DNA of 7,649 bases from a bacterium (lineage in GTDB: Bacteria > RBG-13-66-14). The position numbers and the translations under genes are program-made. Under the pieces are notes generated by a model that saw nothing but the letters and a program-made list of their open reading frames with translations, did no database searches and was not told the DNA's origin. How positions within the stretch are numbered: the first letter of the stretch is position 1; each line of letters begins with the position of its first letter. This document shows, piece by piece, positions 1 to 7,018 of the stretch. Location of the stretch: contig JAPLSK010000116.1 of NCBI GenBank assembly GCA_026398675.1, positions 1-7,649 of the forward strand. The letters are read 5' to 3'.

Positions 1-16
1 AGGGGGGAGGGGACAA

Positions 17-53
17 GCGACGACCCTCACCCTTGGTTGCGATGACGTAGGGG
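17..53 (-). repeat. Dispersed repeat, copy 1 (ACGTCATCGCAACC plus GGGTGAGGGT)
   Basis: Read on the minus strand from 53, this stretch has GCCCCTACGTCATCGCAACC, then two bases, then GGGTGAGGGTCG. The same two blocks recur on the plus strand at 1436-1519 and 1560-1589 on the other side of pgk, in inverted orientation to this copy. The first block matches the 1436 copy at 19 of 20 bases. It is non-coding and its function is unknown. It could be a short dispersed intergenic repeat of the REP or MITE kind, which is an inference from copy number within this one window. Confidence 0.6.
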
Positions 54-125
54 CCGACCGACGGCGCGCCGTTCAGATCGGCCCGCGGGCGACCGTGGAG
101 GACTCGTCCTACCGGTCGCCCCTAC
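47..125. repeat. Palindromic intergenic element with imperfect terminal inverted repeats
   Basis: The outer ends GTAGGGGCCGACCG (47-60) and CGGTCGCCCCTAC (113-125) are inverted copies differing by one C. Inside lie alternative stems. GGGCCGA (51-57) pairs with TCGGCCC (78-84) around the 12-bp perfect palindrome ACGGCGCGCCGT. GGGCGACCG (87-95) pairs with CGGTCGCCC (113-121) around AGGAC-TC-GTCCT. The element could fold as two tandem hairpins or as one long one. It starts 24 bp past the pgk stop codon. It may act as a transcript end or RNA-stabilising structure for pgk, or be a small mobile palindromic repeat. No U-run follows the stems, so it is not a textbook intrinsic terminator. Confidence 0.65.
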
Positions 126-148
126 GAATTTCCGAAATGGGGGTGAAC

Positions 149-1333
149 CTACCGGTCCGTCAGGGCCTCGATGCCGGGAAGCTCCTTGCCCTGGACGAAG
201 ACCAGCGACGCCCCGCCGCCGGTGGAGACGAAGCTGAAGCTCGCGGAGTCGAGCCCGGCGTCCTCGACGGCGGCCACGGAATCACCGCCGCCCACCACGG
301 TGAAGGCGCCGGAAGCCTTGAGCTTGGCCACCTCCCTAGCCACTATGCGTGTTCCCTCGGCGAAGCGCTCATCCTCGAAGTAGCCCATCGGGCCGTTCCA
401 GAAGACGGTCCGCGCCCGGGATATCTCCTCGGCGAAGAGCCTGCACGTGGCGTCCCCGATGTCCACCGCCTTGCGGTCCGCCGGTATCTCGTCCATCAGC
501 CTGGCCTTGCACGCCGGGTCAATCTTCTCCACGACGTAGTTGTCCGTGGGGAGCACGATTTTATCGGCGTAGCGCAGGAGGAGGTCCTTGGCGTACTCGA
601 GGTAGTCGGGCTCGTGGATGCTGCTTCCGACCTCTTTTCCCAGGGCGGCGAGGAAGGTGTAGGCCATGCCGCCGCCGACGAGGAGGCGGTCCACGCGCTC
701 GAGGAAGCTCTTGACGACGCCGAGCTTGGTGGAGATTTTCGCCCCGCCCATGATGCCCACGTAGGGCCGCTGGACCTCGCCCAGGAGGAGGCTGAGGTTC
801 TCGACCTCCTCCCGGAGCTGGTAGCCGTAGGCCGAGGTGAGGAACTTGGGCACGCCGACGACGCTCGCGTCCTTGCGGTGGCAGACGGGGAAGGCGTCGT
901 TGACGAAGAGGTCGGCCAGGGAGGCCAGCTCGCGTGCCAGCTCCTCCCGGCCCTCCTGCTCCCGGGGGTCGTAGCGGAGGTTTTCCAGCATCATGAGCTC
1001 GCCGGGCCTAAGCGCCGCCGCCATGTTGCGCGCCTCGTCGCTTACCACCCCGCCCCGGCGGGCCATCTTCACCGGGAGCCCCACGAGCTCCTCCAGCCGC
1101 CGGGCGACCGGTCGGAGGGAGTATCGCGGCTCGTCGCCCTTCGGGCGGCTGCGGTGGGAGCAGAGGACGGCCGAGGCCCCCTCCGCCATGATGTACCGCA
1201 GGGTGGGGAGCGAGGCGGTGATGCGGGCGTCGTTGGTCACGTTGCCCTCGTCGTCGCCGGGGACGTTGTAGTCCAGGCGCACGAGCACCCGCTTCCCCGC
1301 GAGCTCCAGGTCCTCGATGAAGAGCTTGCGCAC
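149..1333 (-). CDS. pgk: Phosphoglycerate kinase
   Basis: This cytoplasmic glycolytic enzyme interconverts 1,3-bisphosphoglycerate + ADP and 3-phosphoglycerate + ATP. At 394 residues it has the usual bacterial length. Visible family motifs in order: the signature RVLVRLDYNVP (15-25), DARITASLPTL (35-45), the substrate-site loop SHRSRPKG (59-66), LENLRY (116-121), VNDAF followed by HR (144-153), GGAKISTKLG (196-205), WNGPMG (312-317), the nucleotide-site GGGDS (348-352) and GGGAS (372-376). The start is a GTG chosen because GGAGG lies 7 bases upstream and the signature then sits at its normal position. Some loops differ from the common form: SHLGRPKG is SHRSRPKG, NDAFGTAHRAHAS is NDAFPVCHRKDAS, and the C-terminal GGGASLEF is GGGASLVF. 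The core catalytic glycines and basic residues remain, so it is probably active but divergent. It appears to be transcribed alone: repeats fill the gap on both sides. Confidence 0.97.
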   Translation of the reverse strand: MRKLFIEDLELAGKRVLVRLDYNVPGDDEGNVTNDARITASLPTLRYIMAEGASAVLCSHRSRPKGDEPRYSLRPVARRLEELVGLPVKMARRGGVVSDEARNMAAALRPGELMMLENLRYDPREQEGREELARELASLADLFVNDAFPVCHRKDASVVGVPKFLTSAYGYQLREEVENLSLLLGEVQRPYVGIMGGAKISTKLGVVKSFLERVDRLLVGGGMAYTFLAALGKEVGSSIHEPDYLEYAKDLLLRYADKIVLPTDNYVVEKIDPACKARLMDEIPADRKAVDIGDATCRLFAEEISRARTVFWNGPMGYFEDERFAEGTRIVAREVAKLKASGAFTVVGGGDSVAAVEDAGLDSASFSFVSTGGGASLVFVQGKELPGIEALTDR

Positions 1334-1340
1334 GGCGTGT

Positions 1341-1345
1341 CCTCC
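1341..1345 (-). promoter_or_regulatory. Shine-Dalgarno site fixing the GTG start of pgk
   Basis: The minus strand reads GGAGG here, 7 bases before the GTG at 1333-1331. An ATG at 1347-1345 overlaps this site but is in a different frame, so it cannot start pgk. This supports the GTG as the true start. Confidence 0.75.
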
Positions 1346-1470
1346 ATGGTTCGTGATACGGGGGCAGGTTACTAAAGTCGGCCCGTTTTGTCGAGGGGTC
1401 CGTGGTCAATGGCGGCGGGCGGATCGGTCGGTCCCGCCCCCACGTCATCGCAACCTGGGAAAACAGTCCC

Positions 1471-1491
1471 CCTCTCCCTTCTAGGGAGAGG
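1471..1491. repeat. 9-bp inverted repeat (hairpin) inside repeat copy 2
   Basis: CCTCTCCCT (1471-1479) pairs perfectly with AGGGAGAGG (1483-1491) around a three-base loop. From memory, similar CCCTCTCCC / GGGAGAGGG palindromes beside GGGTGAGGGT are common between genes in many GC-rich bacteria. There is no adjacent T-run on either strand, so a terminator role is not supported. Confidence 0.65.
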
Positions 1492-1537
1492 CGCGCCTAC
1501 GGGCTGGGGTGAGGGTCGAGGTTGGGAACGTGAAAGC

Positions 1538-1559
1538 GGCGGGGATAGGAATCCCCGCC
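1538..1559. repeat. 9-bp inverted repeat (hairpin), GGCGGGGAT family, copy A
   Basis: GGCGGGGAT (1538-1546) pairs perfectly with ATCCCCGCC (1551-1559) around the loop AGGA. It is preceded by GAAAGC and followed by CTAC. The same stem with the same flanks (GAAAAGC before, CTAC after) recurs at 1597-1648 with a different loop, so this is a repeat family rather than a unique structure. Confidence 0.7.
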
Positions 1560-1596
1560 CTACGTCATCGCAATCCGCGGGGTGAGGGTGAAAAGC

Positions 1597-1648
1597 GGCG
1601 GGGATTCGCCCGGGGCGTAGCTCGCTACGCTCGGTTAAAATCCCCGCC
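1597..1648. repeat. Nested inverted repeat, GGCGGGGAT family, copy B
   Basis: The outer arms GGCGGGGATT (1597-1606) and AATCCCCGCC (1639-1648) form a 10-bp stem. The 32-base interior carries a second palindrome, GCGTAGC-TC-GCTACGC (1615-1630). The outer stem matches copy A at 1538-1559, so the interior palindrome looks like an extra module placed in the loop. The structure ends 46 bases from the stop codon of the leftward barrel gene, so it would lie in that gene's 3' transcript. No U-run follows on the minus strand. Confidence 0.65.
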
Positions 1649-1694
1649 CTACATTTAAACGCGAGCGGGCCGTAACACCCGCGTTCCCGCTCCC

Positions 1695-2976
1695 CTAGAG
1701 CGAGAAGCCCACCGCCCCGGCGGCGCTGAAATACGTGTCGCCCTCCCCCGAAGTGTCTATCCGCCCCAGGCCCACCGCCAGATCGAAGCGAACGCCCGCC
1801 AGGTGCATCCCCACTCCCAGGGTGTAGAGCGGGGGCTGGCTCTCATCGGCCAGGTTGAAGCGCAGGCCGGCGCCGCCCCACAGGGCCCCCTCGAAGAAGT
1901 CCGCCCGCACACCCACCGCCAGGTCCTGCTGCGCGGAGAACGACCCCTCGTCCCGCGTGAGGTCCACGTCGAGGGCGACGGTCAACAGGTCCGGGATCGC
2001 CTCCCCGGCCACGCCTATCCGCCAGTGGGGCTTCAGGCGGTCGGAGACCCCGGGGACCGGCTCGTCCCAGGAGATGGGGGCGGGAATCACGTCGCGCGCC
2101 AGGAGGCCCAGCCGGAAGTAGGGGGTGAACTGGCCCAGGAAGCCCACGTCGGCGCTGACGGCATGCCCCAGGGTCGGCCGCGTGGCGAGCACCTGCTCCA
2201 TAATCCACCCCGGTCCGGTGGTGTACATTCCGGAATCGTCGGCGGTGAAGCGATTTTGGTAGCTCTGGGTGACGATGTACTTGAGGCTGAGTCCGGCGGA
2301 GATGAAGAAGCGGTCGCCGCGTCCGGAGCGCCAGAGGTAGTCGGCGTAGGTGACGACGAACTCCTGGCGGGCGTCGTCGGAGAGCCGGGCGCCGGTCCGG
2401 TTCTCGGTTATCCCGAGGCCGTCGCCCTGGGTGTCGCCCACGAAGCCCGAGGGGTCGGGGTAGGTGGGCCAGAGGGTGGCGAGCTGCTCCGAGTCCAGGT
2501 AGCCCGCGAGGTAGAGGAGCGCCACCGCCTCGGGGCTCTCGAGGTAGAAGTCGGGGATGAGGCGGCCGGTGTCCGCGTCGGATTCCAGGAGCACCTGGCC
2601 CGTGCCGCCGCCGATCCAGCTCACCGCCAGCGGCCCGACCATGACGCTCGCGCCGTAGGAGAGATAGCCGGTGACGCCCGGCGGGTTCCCGGCCAGGCCT
2701 TTCAGGTAGTCCGCCGTCCGGTCAATGGCGTCCAACAGCGGCTGGAGCCCCTCGCCGGTGTCGGCGTGCCAGATGTCGTCCTTCTGCCCGATGTAGGACA
2801 CAGGCGAAGTAGTCTCCGGCGGCGGCCATTCCGGCGGGGTTGTAGTAGACGCTGGCCTCGTCGTCGGCCAGGGCGACGTAGGCGCCCCCCAGGGCCATGG
2901 CGCGCGGGCCGTAAATGGGGAGGGCCAGCGCCGGCAGGAGCGCCGCGGTGAGAAGCAGTAAAAGCTTTTCCCTCAT
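1695..2976 (-). CDS. Outer-membrane beta-barrel protein, PorV/TraF_2-like; reading frame broken near 2802
   Basis: The reading begins at ATG 2976 (AAGGGGGA Shine-Dalgarno, 6-base spacing) with a signal peptide (basic MREK, then a Leu/Ala-rich core, likely cut near residue 19). Next comes the family hallmark: IYGPRAMALGG (21-31), then YYNPAGMA (44-51). After residue 58 (codon 2805-2803) this frame runs into an Arg/His-rich sequence. The barrel continues in the next frame from 2801 to the TAG at 1695. Dropping one base, T at 2802, joins them as GDYFAVSYIGQ, giving 426 residues. The C-terminal part alternates hydrophobic and polar residues and ends GFSL, with an aromatic at the third-last position as in many barrels. 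It is clearly paralogous to the intact gene at 3071-4456 (shared IYGPRAMA, NPA, GPLAVSW, LALDVD-type segments). The role is unknown: the family covers outer-membrane proteins of the PorV/UPF0164/TraF_2 kind, and a conjugation role should not be assumed. The frame break may be a true pseudogene or a sequencing error. Pieces called separately would be 2722-2976 and 1695-2801. Confidence 0.8.
2799..2805 (-). other. Apparent +1 frameshift site in the barrel gene
   Basis: On the minus strand the sequence around the break reads GCC TGTGTCC TAC. Frame 1 gives A-C-V-L-H. Skipping the T at 2802 gives A-V-S-Y-I-G-Q, which restores homology to the paralogue. There is no long homopolymer or slippery heptamer here, so programmed frameshifting is not supported. 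A one-base insertion, by mutation or by assembly error, is the simplest reading. Confidence 0.7.
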
Positions 2977-3024
2977 CGGCCGTCCCCCTTCAATCGGAGG
3001 TCGCGGTTCGGTCGTTTATTGTCG

Positions 3025-3051
3025 CGGGCGGGGACACGGGTGCCCCGCCCG
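3025..3051. repeat. GC-rich hairpin between the two barrel genes
   Basis: CGGGCGGGG (3025-3033) pairs perfectly with CCCCGCCCG (3043-3051) around a nine-base loop. It sits in the 94-bp gap, 19 bases past the stop of the upstream barrel gene and 48 bases before the ATG of the next. No U-run follows on the minus strand. It could partly stop transcription, protect the 3' end of the upstream transcript, or be another GC-rich dispersed palindrome like those near 1540-1650. Confidence 0.6.
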
Positions 3052-3070
3052 ATCAACTCGACGGCGCACC

Positions 3071-4456
3071 CTAGATGGCGAAACCGAGGGATACCGAGGC
3101 GCCCAGGGTGGAGTCGTGCTCCCCGGCGGAGAACTGGTTGGTCATCACCGCCAGGTCGAAGTGGAAGATGTCCCCGATCTTCACCCCGAAGCCCAGGGAG
3201 GCCAGGAAGGTGGCCTTGGCCTGGTCCACGATGAGGGAGTTATAGTTGGTGTTGAAGCCGGCGCGGACGGCGAAGATGTCCGCGATTACCCACTCCACGC
3301 CCAGGGAGAGGTCCCGCACCTTGTCCACCACGATGTCTTTCTCGACCCACGCGTTGTTCACGAGCACGCGCGTCTTCACCGTGTACTCGGTTTCCAGCGC
3401 GTCCACGTCCAGGGCCAGGGTGAGGCTGTTGAATAGCTCGAATCCCAGGCCGAAGCGGATCTGGGTGTCGAGCGGGGTGGGGTCCAGGGAGTCGTCGCTC
3501 CAGGTGATGTCCAGGGGGATGATGTTGTGGCCCGTTATCCCCAGGTGGAAGAAGCGCCCGAGCATCATTTGCACGCCCAGGTCCATGCTGAAGCTGTAGC
3601 CGGTGGCCGCGGCGTCCAGGCCGAGGACGTTCGAGAAGAGCCAGTTGGGGCCGGTGGCGAAGACGTCGGGGTCCAGGGAGCCATCGGTGAGGACGGAGAG
3701 GTCGTTCGCGTACTTCAGGCCGTAGATGAACTTGGCCGTCCCGCCAACCGCCAGGAAGTCGTAGCGACCCAGCGGGAAGGAGTAGGCGTAGCTCACGCCG
3801 ATGTCGTGCTCCGAGAACCCGGAGACGGCGATTTCGGACTTGTTCTCCGCCAGGCCGATCATGTCGCCCGCCGTGGTGCGCCACCCCTGGGCCGCGAGGC
3901 GGTTGTACTCCGCCCCGGTCAAGAGGCCCGACTGGTAGAGGGCGGTTATCATCGCCATGCGCTGGTAAATGGTCCCGTTGTTGAAGTAGCGCTCGTCAAT
4001 GAGGCGCGAGGTCTGGCTGTCCATTCCAGGCCCGATCTCCATCTTGGTCATGTTGACCCAGCTCACGGCGATGGGCCCGATCATGGAGGTGACCCCCACG
4101 TGCATGTTGCCGATGACGCCGGTGCCCGGGTCGTTGAAGCGCTTCAGGGCGTCGGAGAAGTCGTTGACGAAGCCGATGAGCTCGGTGGGGCTGGAGGTGT
4201 CGGGGGGGTTGGAGTAAAAGTCCTTGAAGTCGTTCATGCGCTCGGTGATGTTGTCGGCGACGGAGAAACCCCAGACGGGGTCGGCGGAGAAGGTTGTGTC
4301 ATGTCGTGCGAGGGCGGCGGGGTTCCAGTAGGCGGCCGTGCCGTCATCTACGATGGCCACCAGGGCGCCGCCCATGGCCATGGCGCGGGGGCCGTAGATT
4401 TCGGTGGCGAACGCCGCCGTAATAAAAACGCACAGGAGTACAAGCACAAGGCGCAT
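3071..4456 (-). CDS. Outer-membrane beta-barrel protein, PorV/TraF_2-like (intact paralogue)
   Basis: The ATG at 4456 is preceded by a full AGGAGG four bases upstream. The 461-residue product starts with a signal peptide (MRLVLVLLCVFITAAFA, cut likely after residue 17), then TEIYGPRAMAMGG and YWNPAALA. This glycine-rich GPRAMxxGG plus NPA pattern is typical of the PorV / UPF0164 / TraF_2 group of outer-membrane barrels. The middle (roughly 60-210) is polar and may be a loop or plug region. From about residue 215 onward it alternates hydrophobic and polar residues, as in beta-strands, and it ends in LGFAI with a penultimate-region aromatic typical of barrel ends. It shares segments along its length with the frame-broken gene downstream (GPIAVSW against GPLAVSW, SRLI against GRLI, TLALDVD against TVALDVD, IIPLDITW against VIPAPISW). 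The two are probably a tandem duplication. The precise function is not known; transport, secretion-system support or surface anchoring are possible. Confidence 0.82.
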   Translation of the reverse strand: MRLVLVLLCVFITAAFATEIYGPRAMAMGGALVAIVDDGTAAYWNPAALARHDTTFSADPVWGFSVADNITERMNDFKDFYSNPPDTSSPTELIGFVNDFSDALKRFNDPGTGVIGNMHVGVTSMIGPIAVSWVNMTKMEIGPGMDSQTSRLIDERYFNNGTIYQRMAMITALYQSGLLTGAEYNRLAAQGWRTTAGDMIGLAENKSEIAVSGFSEHDIGVSYAYSFPLGRYDFLAVGGTAKFIYGLKYANDLSVLTDGSLDPDVFATGPNWLFSNVLGLDAAATGYSFSMDLGVQMMLGRFFHLGITGHNIIPLDITWSDDSLDPTPLDTQIRFGLGFELFNSLTLALDVDALETEYTVKTRVLVNNAWVEKDIVVDKVRDLSLGVEWVIADIFAVRAGFNTNYNSLIVDQAKATFLASLGFGVKIGDIFHFDLAVMTNQFSAGEHDSTLGASVSLGFAI

Positions 4457-4495
4457 GGGTCCTCCTCGGGATAAAAGCCGGTGTTTCTTCGGTTA

Positions 4496-4524
4496 AGTGT
4501 AGCCTGAAAAACGCATTAAGACAA
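4496..4524 (-). promoter_or_regulatory. Possible sigma70-type promoter for the intact barrel gene
   Basis: On the minus strand TTGTCT (4524-4519) and TACACT (4501-4496) are separated by exactly 17 bp. Each matches four of six consensus bases. A start near 4489 would leave a leader of about 32 bases before the ATG, including the AGGAGG. The site lies just past the ptsI stop codon, so the barrel genes could be expressed separately from ptsI. The match is moderate. Confidence 0.45.
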
Positions 4525-4533
4525 GGCGGCGGG

Positions 4534-6285
<1,752 letters not shown>

Positions 6286-6290
6286 GGTTT

Positions 6291-6298
6291 CTCCCTTT
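6291..6298 (-). promoter_or_regulatory. Shine-Dalgarno site fixing the ptsI start
   Basis: The minus strand reads AAAGGGAG here, five bases before the ATG at 6285-6283. It directly follows the T-run of the upstream terminator, so little of the leader is left for anything else. It decides between this ATG and the in-frame one at 6354. Confidence 0.75.
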
Positions 6299-6324
6299 AA
6301 AAAAAACCGCGTCTCTTGCGCGGT
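6299..6324 (-). terminator. Intrinsic terminator between ptsH and ptsI
   Basis: On the minus strand ACCGCG (6324-6319) and CGCGGT (6311-6306) form a perfect 6-bp stem around a seven-base loop, followed at once by eight Ts (6306-6299). This is the classic form of a rho-independent terminator. It ends one base before the ptsI Shine-Dalgarno. Transcripts coming from ptsH should stop here. The left arm overlaps the start region of the ptsI promoter, so transcripts starting there would lack it. No alternative antiterminator pairing was found by eye. Confidence 0.72.
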
Positions 6325-6325
6325 G

Positions 6326-6354
6326 ATTATGGGATATTTTCCCCCGATGCTCAA
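6326..6354 (-). promoter_or_regulatory. Sigma70-type promoter for ptsI
   Basis: TTGAGC (6354-6349, four of six) and CATAAT (6331-6326, five of six) lie on the minus strand with an ideal 17-bp spacer. The predicted start, near 6319, is within the terminator hairpin just past its left arm. The leader would be about 34 bases and reach the ptsI ATG without a complete terminator stem. The AT-rich patch stands out in a GC-rich genome, which supports a true promoter. Confidence 0.6.
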
Positions 6355-6359
6355 CTAGT

Positions 6360-6372
6360 CGAACCTGGTTCG
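6360..6372. promoter_or_regulatory. 13-bp dyad upstream of the ptsI promoter, operator-like
   Basis: CGAACC-T-GGTTCG is a perfect inverted repeat with a one-base centre, too tight to fold as an RNA hairpin but suited to a dimeric DNA-binding protein. It lies five bases upstream of the -35 box, about -41 to -53 from the predicted start, a usual place for an activator. No regulator gene is in the window to link it to. Confidence 0.4.
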
Positions 6373-6579
6373 CTTTTTGCTTTAAAGGTCCACGGGGGGG
6401 AATGGCCGAGGGCGCGGGGGAACACCAACGGTGTCGCGTCACCTCCGACCGCCGCACTCACCGGCGTCTCCCGTAAAAAAGACCCACCGCCGACCGGAGC
6501 CGGAATGGAAACCCATGTGCAAAAAACCGCAATGATCGAAGTTCGCGAATCCGACTCCGGCCTCCCCCCACCAATTTTT

Positions 6580-6867
6580 TCAGGCCAGGTAGTGGTCCTC
6601 GAGAAATCTTTTATCAGCCAGGAGCCGGATGCTTTTTAAGGCCTTTTCCGCGTCGGGCCCCGTGGCGCGGACCAGGAGTACCGTCCCCGGCGCCGCGCCC
6701 AGCGACATCACCCCCATCACACTCTTGGCGTTCACCCACGACACGTCCCCGTTGGTCCGGGCGATGGAGATATCCGCGTTGAATTTCTGGGCGACGCGGA
6801 CAAAAATGGCCGCCGGGCGCGCGTGGAGGCCGAGTTTGTTGGACACGACGATTTCGATTTGGGGCAT
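6580..6867 (-). CDS. ptsH: HPr, histidine-containing phosphocarrier protein of the PTS
   Basis: HPr carries the phosphate from Enzyme I to sugar-specific Enzyme II proteins. The 95-residue product has the active-site motif LGLHARPAA with the phosphorylated His at 15 and Arg at 17, as in other HPr proteins. The second motif, NAKSVMGVMSLG, has the serine (49, equal to Ser46 elsewhere) that HPr kinase modifies in Firmicutes and many proteobacteria, and it resembles the Bacillus form more than the E. coli form. A three-residue insertion lies between the two sites (within residues 37-46), and the C-terminus is about seven to ten residues longer than usual. No Enzyme II gene and no HPr kinase gene are visible. 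Upstream of the ATG the ribosome site is weak (GCGGA). The gene has its own promoter and is followed by a 294-bp gap before ptsI. That gap holds no convincing gene, only the terminator, promoter and dyad nearest ptsI. Confidence 0.96.
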   Translation of the reverse strand: MPQIEIVVSNKLGLHARPAAIFVRVAQKFNADISIARTNGDVSWVNAKSVMGVMSLGAAPGTVLLVRATGPDAEKALKSIRLLADKRFLEDHYLA

Positions 6868-6906
6868 GGGTCCGCGGGATGGGGTGATGTTCCAGACGAC
6901 CGCGCG

Positions 6907-6936
6907 ATTTTATCACGCCCGATTTTCGCCGGTCAA
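6907..6936 (-). promoter_or_regulatory. Sigma70-type promoter for ptsH
   Basis: TTGACC (6936-6931, five of six) and TAAAAT (6912-6907, five of six) lie on the minus strand with an 18-bp spacer. The predicted start near 6900 leaves a leader of about 33 bases. It faces away from the promoter of the rightward gene. Confidence 0.6.
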
Positions 6937-6959
6937 TCTCGGACCGCGTCACTTCTTTC

Positions 6960-6988
6960 TTGACCAATCCAAAATTTTTGGCTATATT
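6960..6988 (+). promoter_or_regulatory. Sigma70-type promoter for the lamin-tail-like protein gene
   Basis: TTGACC (6960-6965, five of six) and TATATT (6983-6988, five of six) are 17 bp apart on the plus strand, the best promoter match in the window. The predicted start near 6995 gives a leader of about 24 bases. The spacer contains CCAAAA-T-TTTTGG (6969-6981), a perfect inverted repeat between the two boxes that could bind a repressor, or may be a chance result of A/T runs. Confidence 0.65.
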
Positions 6989-7018
6989 TACTTCTGGGTT
7001 AGTTGATGGATGGGGCGG

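Larger units (their letters stand above)
1436..1589 (+). repeat. Dispersed repeat, copies 2 and 3
   Basis: Copy 2 has CACGTCATCGCAACC (1440-1454) and GGGTGAGGGTCG (1508-1519), with about 53 bases between them that contain a separate hairpin (1471-1491). Copy 3 has TACGTCATCGCAATCC (1561-1576), then GGGTGAGGGT (1580-1589). Copy 1 at 17-53 has only two bases between the blocks, so copy 2 looks like the same unit split by an inserted hairpin. No coding potential is evident. Confidence 0.6.

Noticed and set aside
95..1375. Long plus-strand open frame of 426 codons opposite pgk
   Set aside because: It mirrors the codon pattern of pgk on the other strand, is rich in Gly/Ala/Val/Glu/His/Arg, and shows no motif. 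GC-rich coding sequence often leaves long antisense frames.
1366..1394. Possible pgk promoter TCGACA-17 bp-TAACCT on the minus strand
   Set aside because: The -10 box matches only three of six bases, so the call would rest on the -35 alone.
3071..4456. Conjugation (TraF) role for the barrel proteins
   Set aside because: Some family names mention TraF, but no other transfer genes, relaxase or origin are in the window. The sequence supports only an outer-membrane barrel.
6345..6380. tRNA-like GGTTCGA on the minus strand
   Set aside because: Only the T-loop-like word is present. There is no matching acceptor or anticodon stem.
6340..6579. Additional terminators or a small gene in the ptsH-ptsI gap
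   Set aside because: T-runs at 6475-6480 and 6521-6526 (minus strand) have no convincing stem before them. The short ACACC-AAC-GGTGT hairpin at 6422-6434 lacks a T-run. No frame has a ribosome site or a recognisable product.
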